Shown here piece after piece: positions 1-11,687 of a stretch of 64,000 nucleotides of DNA (positions within the stretch are counted from its first letter, which is position 1; every line of letters starts with the position of its first letter). The translations under genes were made by a program, and so were the position numbers. Source of the DNA: Manduca sexta (Eukaryota > Arthropoda > Insecta > Lepidoptera > Sphingidae); contig NC_051138.1 of the NCBI RefSeq assembly GCF_014839805.1, positions 13,142,983-13,206,982 on the forward strand, written 5' to 3'. The notes beneath the pieces were generated by a model. That model saw only the letters and a list, made by a program, of their open reading frames with translations, did no database searches and had not been told where the DNA came from.

Positions 1-180
1 GCCGAGCTAGCGGTGACCCGGCCCGCGCTGCGCCCCCTCAGGGCTAAAGCGAAGCCGGAAGGGTGCGGACAAGGAAGCTGTGGAGACACACCACAGTTTC
101 CCCCGCATATCTCCTTCCCAACCCTACCTTTCCTTTTCACTCCATCCCGTGTGACGGTTGAGCGTGCGGACCCCTAAAAA
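1..180. repeat. GC-rich fragment, unassigned
   Basis: A GC-rich stretch with no stop-free frame I can match to a family. It differs sharply in base composition from the AT-rich LINE 3' end that begins at about 181, so it is most likely the edge of another transposon cut by the window start. Confidence 0.3.
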
Positions 181-333
181 GGTAGGTTTAAAGAATTTTA
201 TTCTCAAAAAAGACAATATAAGTCGCTTACATGAGAATGCTTGCTAATTACTTAGGAGTAGATACAATATTGATCGGTATTCGCACAAAGATGCTCTTCC
301 AACACAATCATCGTATTATTGGTATTGAAAACA

Positions 334-894
334 TTAGTCTATCACATATTGAGCAAGTTTTACTTTGAATGTGTTGAAATAGTTTACATTTTTTATACTT
401 GACGGTATTTTGTTATAAGTTTGTGCACCTTCATAAGTAAACATTTTTTTTCCATAATTTGTTCTTGTTTTGGGTAGAACTAAAAAACTTGCGCGGCGCG
501 AACTTCGTTGGGATATTTGCTTGAGGCGTGTGAAGGATAGGTTAGTATGGAGAGCGTCGCTTAATATTTTTCTAACAAGAATACAAATATTGTAAATATA
601 TAATTGTTTTATGTTCATTAATTTTGTTTCGCTGTAGATTTTGGCAGTGGGTGTTAAATAGTGGTAACCGAACAGTAGTTTTATAATTTTATTTTGGACA
701 ATCTGAAGATTAGCTAGTTTTGTTTTTGTCGCGTTGCCCCAAATTTCAATTAAATACAGTAGATGTGGTTTTACAAGAGAATTGTATATTGTATAGCGCA
801 ATTTATGTGGAACACACCGAACAATGTGCCGAAGTGATCCCATAAGAGATAAAAGTTTGGATCTGATGTGTTCGATATGTGTGTTCCACGTCAA
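334..894 (-). pseudogene. LINE ORF2 C-terminal region (post-RT)
   Basis: 186 codons encoding the region after the RT palm and thumb: WNTHIEHIRSKL, then VKPHLLYLIEIWGNA, then VQNKIIKLL. This is the usual tail of CR1/Jockey-type reverse transcriptases ('YSSLVYSHLLYGI..WG' type motif). It lies in a different frame from the upstream RT block, so at least one indel separates them. It ends in a stop at 334 followed by the 3' UTR. Confidence 0.8.
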
Positions 895-1007
895 TCCACT
901 ATCAATTCGTAGACCTAGGTATTTCTCGTTAGTTTTTTCCTGCAGGGGTAGATTATTTAGTTCTAATTGGTCGTGTGGTGTAATATTTTTATTTTTAGCT
1001 TTAAAAA

Positions 1008-2090
1008 TTACATAGCACGTTTTCGATGAATTTTTGTTAAAAGGTTATACCGAAACCAAGAGAATAGCTTGTTTAAATCTTCTTGGGCTTTGCACATTAA
1101 GTCCTGAATATTTGATCCGAAGTAAAATAAGGATGTGTCGTCTGCGTAAAGAATTATGTGGCCATGCAAACCTAGTTCTTGTATGTTATTTATGTAGATT
1201 GTGAAGAGTAACGGAGCTAATAAGGATCCTTGTGGTAGTCCGCATTTTAAAGGTAGTTTTTGACTTTTCGTGTTTCCTAGTTTTGTTACTTGGAATCTGT
1301 TGGCTAGGTATGATTGCAATATGTCCAGTGCAGAGCCTTTGATGCCGATGCTTTGCAGTTTTTTGATTAGTAACGTATGACTGACAGTATCAAAGGCCTT
1401 TTTCAAGTCAATAAACACGCCAAGAGCAAAAAGTTTGTTGTCTATGCTTGATTTGATTTTAGTTACTAGATCAACCGTGGCTGTTAGAGTACTACTTCTA
1501 GGTCGAAAACCGTATTGACGTTCAAAGATGAAGTTGATAGAATAAAGGTGGTTTGCTAGGCGTTTGTATATAATGCGTTCGAACACTTTGGAAATGCATG
1601 GCAGAACCGAGATTGGTCTGTAGTTCCCGGGATCCGTTTTAGGCCCTGATTTATGAATAGGCGTTACTTTTGCTATTTTTAATGAGTCTGGAAAGACTCC
1701 TGTCACTATCAGTTTGTTGAAGCATTTTGCAAGATTGGTAGCAATTTGGTGCTTTATACTTTTAATAGTTTTGGTACTGATTCCGTCTAAGCCCGCGCTG
1801 GATTTTTGGTCAAGATTATTTGTTATATCTATAATCTCCACGTCGCTACATGGATTAAAGGTTGTTAGTTCACTGGAATACGTGGTAAGGGGGAGGGCTG
1901 AGGTAGGATTTTCATGGTAGTGTTTTGGGATTTCGCTAGCCAAGGAGGAGCCTACAGTAGAGAAGTATCGGTTGAATTCTTCACAGATATCCAGTGTGTC
2001 AGTTACTTCCTTGTTATCAATTATTAGTTTCGTGGGAATATGGTTTTGTTTAACTTTGTTCCTTGCTAGGTTATTGACTAGGTTCCACAT
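1008..2090 (-). pseudogene. LINE reverse transcriptase domain
   Basis: 360 codons covering RT motifs in order: SSAGLDGISTKTIK (motif 0/1), NYRPISVLPCISKVFERI, the first catalytic Asp in FIDLKKAFDTVSH, GLPQGSLLAPLLF, and the catalytic ILYADDTSLFY box. All catalytic aspartates are present, so the palm is intact. The reading frame breaks after LTKIHRKRAM near 1008. The start codon shown is internal: endonuclease coding precedes it in other frames, as part of one ORF2. Confidence 0.85.
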
Positions 2091-2334
2091 CTTTTTTGGT
2101 TTATTGGTACATTGAGTGAATTCCTTGAGGTAGTAGTTGTTTTTTGTGTCTTGAATTAATTGCCTAACATAGTCTTTAGTGGTTATAAAGTCTTTTCGTA
2201 TCAGTTCATTGTCAGGTTGTAGTTTGAGTTCTGCCCATAGGTGATTTCTTCGGTTGATTCCATGAATTATGTCTTTATTTATCCAGTCTTTTGGGGTGGG
2301 TTAAGTATCTTAATTTTTGTTGTTTTACTATTGT

Positions 2335-3293
2335 TTATATGATAAGTAATGATTTTTCTAGGGTGCAATAGTCATAGTCTGCTTCGTCTAGACCTATTTC
2401 TTCGAGTGATTTGCATAGTATTGTATAATTAATGGCTTCATATTTGGAAACTGGTCTACTAGGTGGCTTAATCTTTTTTAGTTCGACATAAATTTGTTTG
2501 TGGTCGGACATAGAGGATTCGATAATTGCCATATGGAAATAATCATTCTTTAAGTTGGTACTGACATGGTCAATTATGGTTTTCGTGTAGCCGAGTCTCG
2601 TGTACTATATTTTGACTCAGTTTTGTTGAGTATTTTATATCCATTTTCGATTAGTAGTTCTTTGTATAGCTTGCTTTTTTTATCTTTCGTTAATAGATCG
2701 ATGTTGAAGTCACCGAAAACCATCGCCCTTTTTCTTTGTTGTAGTTGAGAATTGTATACTTCAATAATTTTTTTGGGATTAGTATCGCCTGGATTGTAAA
2801 CAACTCCAACTTCCAGAGCATATCTGTCAAGTCGAATCCAAAGGTAATTATTCCCGTCTGAGTAGCTTGATTCTGATAGAGAGTGTTTTAGGTTATTGTG
2901 TACATATGCAGAAACTCCGCCACCTCTGGCATCCGTTCGATAATTATAGTAGTGTGTGTAGTTAGGTAACTGGAGTTCCAAAGCTTGGCTTTCATTTCTG
3001 ATCCATGTTTCTGTCAGTAGAATGAGATGTATGATCGTAGGTATAGATTTTATAACACATTGCAATTCATCGAACTTTCCTTTTTTTCTAATACTTCGAG
3101 CATTTAAGTAGAAGAATGTTAGGCGTGATTTGTTTGTTTGTAGTTGGTCATAATCTGTAATTATTTCATAAGTGTTTGTGCTGATTGTAGCTTCGGTAGT
3201 AGTGTTTACTTTAAGGAGTTTTTTGGATTGGTTTTGGTTTTTATTATGCGAGGTATGCCGTTGATATATTTTATGGTGAGATCCAGTTCGCAA
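2335..3293 (-). pseudogene. LINE AP-like endonuclease domain (two blocks)
   Basis: The 3293-2574 block contains FFYLNARSIRKK, LLTETWI and MVFGDFNIDLL, the N-terminal, Glu-containing and GDFN motifs of APE-type endonucleases. The 2532-2335 block, in another frame, holds the terminal SDH motif (SMSDHKQIYVELKK). The frame change near 2550 splits the domain. The block start at 3293 overlaps the end of ORF1 (3206) by 88 nt in a different frame, so ORF2 would be read from an overlapping frame. Confidence 0.8.
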
Positions 3294-4186
3294 TCAGTTA
3301 GCCGTCGGTTTAGTTCATCTTTTAAATGAGATAAGTATTTTTGTTGAGCTGGGGTCTGGTCTGAAAATACTTTGATATGTTCGGGGAGTTTATCTTTGTT
3401 ACGTAGGAGTCGTTTAGCAGGGTCTGGTGTGTCAAAACATATTTTGATTTTTCTAGCTTTCATCGGATTATATTTGCCTATACGAAAAATTTTAGTAGGT
3501 TTTTGAATATCCTTACAAACCAACTGGATAGTATGCATTATAACAAGCTCGTCGCTAGAAATCCTTTCCGCAGCGTCTTTTGAGGTTTGTTCTGGTATAC
3601 CTAGTAATATAATATTATTTTCTCTCTGTTTTCGTTCTTGGACTTCATAGATCAATTGTTCGTTTAAGATTATTTGAGCGTCCGGTTCAGAAGTTGATTT
3701 TGGTGGAAATTTTGGTTCTGTGGATTCTAACGATGTTAGCTAGGTTTCATTCAAAGTAACTCTCTGATCAAGATTAGTAAGTTGGGCTTTTATATAATTT
3801 TGTTCTTTTGTTAAATTTTTTGAGGATGATTTAATGTCGTTTATGTGAGTTTGAACTTTCGTCATATTCTCTTGGAGTAGGGCAGTAGCTTTTTCGCTAG
3901 TAATTTTGATTGCTGCGACCTAGTTTTTGACCTCTGCAATGCTATCCTGCATTTTTTGCAGTATTTGTTCGTTAGATTCAGTGTACTTTTCTAGTAGTGT
4001 GGTCATGCGAGATAACTCTGTACGCATTTCTTTTATTTCGTCCGAACATTTGCATTCCTTATCAAAAGTTTGTTTACGTTTTCGAAAAGTAACACAGCGA
4101 TCCGACTCCGTACTAGTTAGCTTGGACAGATCGGGTTGTGATCCAGCGCATTGAAGAACATCATTTGTTGTCCGTAGTTGACTCAT
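3206..4186 (-). pseudogene. LINE ORF1 protein with two in-frame TAG stops
   Basis: A single reading frame of about 327 codons starts at ATG 4186 (MSQLRTTNDVLQ) and is interrupted only by TAG at 3922-3920 and TAG at 3742-3740. The N-terminal third is a heptad-rich probable coiled coil (residues about 50-130). The C-terminal half holds the conserved block RENNIILLGIPE, an RRM-like/transposase-22 style region seen in ORF1 of L1-, CR1- and Daphne-type elements. There are no CCHC knuckles. It would be an RNA-binding chaperone in an intact element. Confidence 0.7.
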
Positions 4187-4500
4187 TATAAACGGTTACT
4201 AAATCATAGGTGCGTGAAATAGTCTATGCTATACACTGCGCGTTCTAGTAGACTGACTTAGTTACCGTTGAAATGTTCCTAAGCAATGTACGCAAAACAA
4301 TTAAATCTTCTTGTTACTAGATATGTGTGATGGTACTTGCCGGTGTTGTGTGAGCGAGTCAAAAAATGGCGACTGTACTCTTTCTCCGAGGGGGTGAAGA
4401 GGGCTGCAAGCGAGCTATTGTTCCTCAGCCACGGTTCCAACCTCAGAACAATGACAAGCATAGAAGTAACACTATGACATTTGAGTGTACTGTGTCTTAG

Positions 4501-5110
4501 ACAGCAAGAAATTTAATTGTGTTGCGATCCCTTCTGACATCTTATCTATATCGATAGATGCTTTGTCTATCGGCTATGGTAAATTCACAGACCTGCTAAA
4601 ATAAACACTTTTCGGTCAGTCAACTACAAACCGTTGCAAATTGCTATTTTAGTTAAAGGCTAAAAAAAGATATCAAAACCCTGATTTGGTATTCAAGTAC
4701 CAAAAAAAGTCTGGGTACATAAAAGCACTCGGTAAAAAGCTGTTAAATTACAATAAACTATAGAACTACCGGCGTTCTTCGGGTTAAATTTTTTCCAATT
4801 TTCATTTGCTATTTACAGCAGTTTCCATGCCTTCCGAAACGTCATTTACTAAACACAAAAATGGTTTAGCATTTAGATTATTAAATTAAGAAACTGTTAG
4901 AAATTTCGGAAGGAATGGAAACCGCTGTAAGTAACAAACAAGAAATCGGCCGGAATTTCGTCTAGGAGAAAGCCAGTACGCCTTCTGTTCTTTTCTAACT
5001 TTCTTAGGCATTAAAAGATACCCAAGAGGTGGGATTTGACAGAAGCTACTAAAATGGGACAGTAAAATTAAAACACAGCAGTATCATTCATGTCACATAT
5101 GTTTGATAAC
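4501..5110. repeat. Intergenic stretch with 36-bp-armed inverted repeat
   Basis: No gene seen. 4804-4839 and 4904-4938 form an imperfect inverted repeat of about 35-36 bp (core CTTCCGAAA / TTTCGGAAGG) with a loop of about 64 nt. It may be a small MITE; no target duplication is obvious. Confidence 0.5.
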
Positions 5111-5679
5111 TTATTTCAATGTTAATAAAACTTTGTCGAAATGCTTAGAGCAAACACGGTGCTGTTTTTTCCAATGCCAATTGGGACGAGCTATGGCCAC
5201 GATCCATTTTTGCCTCATAGCATCATCTGTGGGGAATCTGCAATGAAACACATTGTATGAAACACACTATGAAAATCAGATAGTTTCCTCGACCCCAGCC
5301 TTCGCGCACGGTTTCCAAGTGGCTTTTACCATTACACCACCGTATATTGAAAGTAAAAGGCAATTTATGCAAAATAGTAAACTACAATATACCAACATTT
5401 ATGTTATCGACAGAATATGCAGCACAACACTATTGAACACGACTACGTAAATTGGTAAAAATGAAAAATACTTAATAATGACTGGATCGTATGGCCAACA
5501 GCAGATTATAATATGACTAGAGCATAATAAAGTATAATTAATAACACTTTTGCACTTATGTACAGGGTTTAAGCAAATATATTACGTTTTTTGTTTACTC
5601 ACCGATGGAAGCTGATGATTTCAGTTTCATTTTCTTTACGAGAAGAATGAGATTTACACCCCACAATAACGCAGGCCAT
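5111..5679 (-). CDS. THAP-domain protein, two exons (short or truncated)
   Basis: Exon 1 is 5679-5603 (77 nt), starting ATG with MACVIVGC and ending ...ISFHR at a consensus donor GTGAGT (5602-5597). Exon 2 starts at 5237 after acceptor CAG (5240-5238) and runs to TAA at 5113-5111. The splice joins in frame (CG|A gives Arg). The 67-residue product has the C2CH zinc signature of THAP DNA-binding domains: C3-x4-C8, then RFP, KWIVAIARPNW with both conserved tryptophans, and the closing CSKHF. The C-terminal AVPTIF-type motif is missing; the frame ends nine residues after the zinc His-Phe. It is either a truncated gene, a gene whose next exon is unrecognised to the left, or the remnant of a P-element-type transposase, which also begins with THAP. 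The domain is certain to about the level of its motifs; gene status is not. Confidence 0.6.
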
Positions 5680-6309
5680 TGCTTGTTCCTAGGGCTATAT
5701 TTTACTTAAACAGCACTGTGTATTTATTAAAATTAACAACAATAATTTTACACAACATGTAGCCACTTTAGAAAAGTACGCGCTGAAGTATAACGTAACT
5801 AAATTGTGTGAGAGCGTTTGTGACATTGTTTTGAGATTGGCAAGTTGGAACATTTGACATTTAATTTGCTTTTTAATTCGGCATCATAAAGAGGACCAAA
5901 GGTAACCATTTGATTATTTTAAAGTGTACGCAAGCCGACCTTAGCAACATAATATTTGTCTCGTTCTTTTCAACGGTTTTGGCCTATTTGAAAAAATAGG
6001 ATAAGTATATGAGGGTAATTTAGATTCCTTCTATGCTTGTTCTTGTTCTGAGGTTCCAACGACGAAAATGTTGCACTTGTTGTCTCAATTTGTGAATCGG
6101 GATTTGAGCTTTATTCATCGGGTGGTAGATTTTGGTTTTAAATGGCACTGATTTTTATTATTGTAGGAAAAATTTTAATACACGTCCACTTTGGTCAGTG
6201 TGCGATCTCCGAAATCAATCAAATCAAAAAGGTCCAATACCGTTTACGTCGCACGGATTGTTAGGAATCCTTTCGCACATTAAGATTGGCAAAGGGAGAC
6301 AAGCTTAGG
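5680..6309. other. Intergenic, no gene seen
   Basis: AT-rich sequence 5' of the THAP exon, so it may include its promoter. I find no further exon or repeat that I can support. Confidence 0.4.
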
Positions 6310-6520
6310 GCACACCTAATTTTAAGTACATCCCCCCTCGCCTACACCCGGCGGGGAGGGTCACTCACGCACACAACCCCGGGCACACCCACCCGGGGAC
6401 GTTTGTACGTACTTTTTAGAGTCACGCGTTCGTTCACAGTGCGATAGCCGCCTGGTTTCTTGTGGGTTCTTTCCCAGGCGGAACGCACCCGGGTCCCGAA
6501 CCCACTCGCGGCCCTTCAAT
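6310..6520. repeat. GC-rich transposon-like fragment
   Basis: A GC-rich stretch (CCCGGCGGGG, ACCCGGGGAC and similar runs) abutting the 3' tail of the next LINE. It has no long coding frame. It resembles untranslated ends of lepidopteran LINEs in composition but I cannot assign a family. Confidence 0.3.
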
Positions 6521-6693
6521 CATTCTATTTTATTTATTTATTTATTATTTATTTATTTATATATTACATTTATAGACATTACCATTACAGGTGTTACCCC
6601 AATGCGATAATATCTTGTTACAAACAATCCTAAATATCTATTTAACTTAACAAATAAATAAAAATATACACATAACCATATGCAAGCATTAAA

Positions 6694-9605
6694 CTAATAA
6701 CAATAACTAAGCTTATACAATAGGACCTTTGCGAACTCACTCATATTGCACGCAAAGACATCAATATCTACATGAATACTGTTAACTGTGCGAATGGCTC
6801 TGGTTAGTGGCGATTTCGCCCATAGGTTTGTCCTAGCTGCCGGTACAGCTAGTAGGTGCGGGCGCCGCCGCCTCCACACATAACGATCTGGTACACACAG
6901 GCTCAGACGGCTCAGAATCCCCGGATTATGCACCTTACCACGGAGTAAGTTCACTAAGTAAGTCACAAGTGTGAACTCTCGGCGCACCTTCAGTTCATTG
7001 TATCCGACCATTCCTAGCACAAATAGCGTGGGATACATCAAAGGGTAGAATGGATACACGCCATACAGTTTTTTGTACAAATGCCGCGTGAATTTGTTCT
7101 GCACCCGTTCCAACATTCCACTATATTTCAGCTCGTGTGGGGCCCATATTATTGCGCTGTGTTCCAAATGACTTCGGACAAGTGCATCATACAGTACCCT
7201 GATAGAAGGAATATAGTTAAATTGTTGTGACTGTCGTAATACAAAGCCAAGATTTCTATACGCCTTTTGCAAATGTTTGTAATATGGTCACGAAATTTCA
7301 AATCAGGCGCAAAACAAACCCCTAAATCACGTACTTGTGCAACTCTTTGCATCAGTTCTCCGTCAACGCTGTACTGATGATGTAAAGGGGCGCGAGACCT
7401 TGTAAAGCTCATCACTGAACATTTGGAACCATTGAGGTATAATTTGTTGTCATGACTCCACTGAACTATCCTATTTATGTCCTCCTGCAACCGTTCGCAA
7501 CAGGTTTCATCCTTAATCTCAAGAAATAACTTAAGGTCATCTGCAAACAATAAATACGTGCCATGTCTAATTATTTCCGGTAAGTCATTGATCATTACCA
7601 TGAAGTTGAATGGGCCCAAATTGCTGCCTTGGCTAACGCCGGATCTGGTGTAATACGGTTTAGATTCATGGCCATTAAAATCAATATACTGTTGACGATC
7701 TCCTAAATAGCTGGCAAAAAATTCCAATAAATGTGGTGAACAACCAACCACAGCGAGTTTCTTCAGCAACACATCATTATCTACAGTATCGAATGCTTTC
7801 TTAAAATCAAAATAAGCAGCGTCAACCTGTATGCCTGAATCCACTGCTGGTATGACCTGTGTTATAAAATTAAGTAGGTTAAGGTTAAGTAGGAACCCAT
7901 TTTGTGCGTCTGAAAGCAGCGCTTGTACTTGCCTCTGAACGCACCGGTGTATCGCAGACTCGAACACTTTTGCCGGAGTCGATAGGACAGCAACCGGTCG
8001 ATATCCGCTGATATCTGGACCCACCTTTCCTTTGGGAACCGGTATAACTCGTGTAAGTTTCCATCGAGCCGGAAATATCTCTTGTTTCAAACAAGCATTA
8101 AATACATGTTGAAGAGGTCCCGCTAGTAGTTCTGCACAATCCCTAAAAAGAAAGGGTGGTATGCCGTCAGGTCCCGAAGACCGCTTCGGCTTGAGGCGGG
8201 CCAACGCCTCCTTTACCTCTTTCAGTTAGAGCCGATCAAGGTGCACACGCGCGCTGTTTGTGCCGGCAGCCAAAACCGCCGCTTTAACGTCCAATTGCGG
8301 CGGCTCTTTGTTATACACCGATTCGAAAAACTGCGCGAATTCATCAGCACACTCACTGCCCATTAAATATTGACCATTTTTTATTATAATTTGATTATTC
8401 ATCTTTTTTCTTTTCGTCGCAACATATTGCCAGAAAGATTTCGGGTCGTGTGTAAATTGCTGCTGAATGTTATTGATGTGTTGTTTATGCGCATTAATAA
8501 TGGCTTTTTTAATATACGATCTGCACCCAGCAAATTCAGCGTAGTCATCTTTATGTTTCGTAATTTTAAACCTCTTGTGTAATCTAGCTTTAGTTCTTAA
8601 ACTAGTTATTATATCTTTAGTATACCACACGGGATATTTATGTTTAAATTTATCACTACCTGCCTTTTTCTTAGGTACACATTCATCTAAAATATGATTA
8701 ACACTCGTATAAAAGAAATTCAACATTGCATCTACATCTTGCATTTCATACACTGGACTCCAATCCATAGCACCTATCATCGAATACAATGACAAATAGT
8801 CAGCTTTATAAAAATTCCATTGTGGTCGGACACCTTGCGCATCATTAGCAGCATAGGAGACGTTATCCAGGGGAGTATACATGGACGCTGATCCTAGGTT
8901 CACGGTCACGGCCAGTGGTGGATGGTGCGGATCAACGGATACAAGAGCCTCTTGCGTTTCAACCACCGATACCTCCTCACTGAAGCCTGCACTTAATATC
9001 AAATCTAGCTGACGCCCCAAACAATTAGGTACATTATTATTTTGAGTGAATTCGCAACAGGTTAAAAAACATTCATAATAATTACTAATATTAATTGAAC
9101 AAGAATATAAATTAAAATCTCCGACTACGATAATTTCTTTATATCTATTACAAAGGTCCTCTATTATTCTAAAGAGAAGCATATAATTATTTTCAGAGCT
9201 TCCTGGTGGTATGTAAACCACACAGCACAAAAATAAAAATCTATACTTTAAGTGGACCGTTGCGCAAATCATCTCGAAAACACACTCATCGATCGATACA
9301 TCCGATAAATATACCTGTCTTAACTCAAACCGACGTTCGGCCGCAAGAAAGACGCCACCGTGCTTCCGACCATCCGCTCTATCACATCGTAAAATTTGAT
9401 ATCCAATCGGAATAATTTCACCATCCTGAATAGAAGCGTTGCAGCCAGATTCAGTAATAGCAAATATGTTAAAGTCTGAGTTCGGCATACCATTTCTAAA
9501 TTCTTCCAATTTTGTTCGGAGACCCCGCACATTCTGATAATACAGACCAATACTTTTATTAGTTATTCTTCCTTGTACTTGACTTCCGAAACCAAATCCA
9601 CTCAT
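6694..9605 (-). pseudogene. LINE ORF2: endonuclease plus reverse transcriptase
   Basis: Endonuclease 9605-8229: GLYYQNVRGLRTK, FAITESG, VVGDFNLYS and a closing VDPHHPPL (SDH-like). A TAA at 8228-8226 is in frame with the RT that follows (LKEVKEALARLKPKR, then SSGPDGIPPFLF). RT block 8204-7149: ISGYRPVAVLSTPAKVFE, AYFDFKKAFDTVD, SGVSQGSNLGPFNF, LLFADDLKLF, all catalytic Asp residues present. A one-base frameshift near 7260 moves the thumb/C-terminal part (YRNLGFVLRQSQQF, ALVRSHLEHSAIIWAP) to another frame, ending at 6694. Apart from these two lesions the frame is open for about 970 codons. Confidence 0.85.
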
Positions 9606-9843
9606 TAAATTCAGTGTTTAAAGGCACCACTTCAGCTTGATTTATTCTACTAAACATTTTCTCTGGTACACCCACAACAAATGACGAGTAGTCCCGTTTT
9701 GTTTTATGAGTAATCTTGTCAACTTTAACAGGAACATCTAATCCACAAATATTTTTCACATGATCGGCTACTAACTCTATAGTTGTTTCCGGGAGCAAAC
9801 GCCAGACATGTAAATACTTTTTCCGTTCCGATCCCGATGTTCC
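9559..9843 (-). pseudogene. LINE ORF1 C-terminus (truncated)
   Basis: About 95 codons open from the truncation point: RKKYLHVWRLLPETTIE, then CGLDVPVKVDKI and FVVGVPEKMF. This is the terminal domain seen in ORF1 of several Jockey-superfamily elements. It overlaps the start of ORF2 (9605) by 47 nt in another frame. The N-terminal part, including any PHD or knuckle domain, is absent. Confidence 0.6.
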
Positions 9844-9877
9844 GTTTTAAGTGCCCCTAGGCCCGAATTCGCCCGCA

Positions 9878-11687
9878 ATGGCAGAATCTAGGCCTATGGA
9901 CACTGACGAGCCAGCGTCGGATGTCAACAAGGCAAAACACGCCATGCTGACAGCCCTCGCCTCCTACATTAGGGACGACCCAATATTCAGCTCATACGTG
10001 CGCTCGATATTGGTCGCCAACGAGCCCCGTGCGGTGCCTGACTCGCCGGAGTCGCCCGCTTCACCCGCGTCCTCTATTGACTCACCTGAGTCACCCGCTT
10101 CCTCGGACTCGTCGGAGTCGTCCGGGTCCTCGGACGGATCTAGTCCGTCCGGGAGCCCGGCCGACGCCGTCGATCCCGACCTCGCCATGGATTCCGATCC
10201 AGGCGCACCCCAGCTTTCCGCTGTCCCCGTCGCTTGCGCGTCCAAGCGACCTGTTTCCCCTGCCCCCAGCGAATCGCGGTCTGGGGCCGCGTCGTCGGAC
10301 CTCGACGACGACGGCTTCACGACCGTGAGGAACGGGCGCAGGAAGAAGCAGCGTGGCTCAGACGCTCCTGCATCCCAAGCGCCTTCTGCGCCGTCCGCGC
10401 CTTCTGCGCCAAAACAAAAACCCGCGGCCTCCCAGCCCGCGCCCGCTAGCTCGACGGATTCGTCGCCACCGACCCAACCTAAGGGGCCTAAAAGCCACCG
10501 AAGGTTAATCTCCAGCTTCCCGAAGGGCCTCCCTTCAATCCTTTTGATGCTCTCACCAGTGGGGCATCAAAATCCCGCCCAACGCCTGGAACAGTGGTCA
10601 AAACTGCTGTCCCTCCAGCCCGGGTCAATTAGCGACCACCGCGAGTTGACCAAATTTCTCGATAGCAAGCGCTATCATTATTATACCTTTGCGCTCCCGG
10701 ACGAGCGCCGCTATAGGTATGTCATCCGTCGCATACCTCTCCAAATGTCGGCCGCCGAGGTCCAACAAGGCCTCCAGGCCAAGGGCATCGCAGCCCTAGA
10801 GGTGCACCGGATGCACCGCAAATCGCGTTTGTCACGACGTGGCATACAGTACGAGATGGTCCTCGCCATCTTAGCTACCCCGCAGACGTAAAGCTCTTTA
10901 CGAGCTACGCGACATCTCGGGCCTCGGCGGCTTCACCGTCAAGACCCCACATAAGACTAGCGAGGTTGCGCAGTGTCACAACTGCCAAAAGTATGGTCAC
11001 AATTCGCGTGGCTGTCGCCTCCCCGCCAGGTGCGTCAAGTGCCTCGGCGAACACGGCACGTCAGAGTGCCCGCGCAATAGAGATAGGTCTCAGTGCACGG
11101 AGCCGCCTTCGTGCACTAACTGCCGGCAATCTGGCCATCCGGCCAATTACCGGGGGTGCCCACGGGCACCCAAATTCAAATCTAATTATAGGGCTCCTAG
11201 AGCCAATCAGGCCCCTAAGGCAAAGGCCCCTCAGGCCGAAAAATTCATTTTGGCCCCAGCCCCGACACGTAATCCGTGGTTTCCCACCGCGGTACTTGCC
11301 GACTCGCGTCCCCAGGCCCAGGGCGGTGGTTCTCCCGGAGGATCTCCCGCCACCCCGGCCACACCAGCAGCAGCAGCGGTCACTGTTCCCGCTCCCGGCC
11401 CAACGCCCTCGACCTCCAAGGCTACCTCCTCCAAGGTAGCCAAGTCGAAGGCTCCCGCACCATCCATACCCCAGGTGGCGGCGACTCCGGCGTCTAGCGG
11501 CGCGGCTTCTTCGTCCCTCTCCTTCTCTCTGGTTTCCCCAGAGATCATCGAACTCCACGCGCTCATTCACGATTGCGCGTCAAAAATGAAGACACTGGGT
11601 CGCTCTGACTCAGTCCTTTTCGCCCAAATTTATTACGCGCAACAACGCATCTACCAACTCACGATTGAATCCATTTTCTCTCCGTAA
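9878..11687 (+). pseudogene. Jockey ORF1 (gag-like, CCHC knuckles), one frameshift
   Basis: The ATG at 9878 (MAESRPMDTDEP) opens a protein with a long low-complexity Ser/Pro/Ala linker (residues about 55-210), then a conserved gag core (HYYTFALPDERRYRYVIR) in one frame to about 10,875. One base shift then leads to three CCHC-type knuckles: CHNCQKYGHNSRGC at 10,974-11,015, CVKCLGEHGTSEC, and CTNCRQSGHPANYRGC. A Pro/Ala-rich tail follows to TAA 11,685-11,687. In Jockey elements this product binds element RNA and forms RNP particles. The TAA overlaps the ORF2 start (TAATG). Confidence 0.85.

Larger units (their letters stand above)
181..4500 (-). mobile_element. CR1/Daphne-like non-LTR retrotransposon, near full length, inactive
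   Basis: Read on the minus strand, the order is ORF1 (4186-3206), AP-type endonuclease (3293-2335), reverse transcriptase (2090-1008) and the RT C-terminal region (894-334). The 3' UTR carries a polyadenylation-type AATAAA at 202-197. The sequence between about 4190 and 4500 is probably the 5' UTR; the exact 5' border is not visible. The RT style (NYRPISVLPCISKVFERI, YADDTSLFY) and the ORF1 with an RENNIILLGIPE block fit the CR1/Daphne side of the Jockey superfamily. Frame changes between the ORF2 blocks and two stops in ORF1 make it non-autonomous. The clade is inferred from motif style, not from a tree. Confidence 0.85.
6522..9848 (-). mobile_element. Jockey-superfamily LINE, 5'-truncated, nearly intact ORF2
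   Basis: Minus-strand element. The 3' end is an A-rich microsatellite tail, seen as (TTTA)n on the plus strand at 6530-6560, followed by RT, endonuclease and the last part of ORF1. The 5' end is cut at about 9848, where a plus-strand Jockey element begins. The only lesions in ORF2 are one in-frame TAA and one frameshift, so it is younger than the CR1/Daphne copy to its left. The clade within the superfamily is not resolved. Confidence 0.85.

Noticed and set aside
10029..10449. Overlapping long frames on both strands in the Jockey ORF1 region
   Set aside because: They arise from GC-rich, low-complexity Ser/Pro coding; the gag frame with knuckles explains the region.
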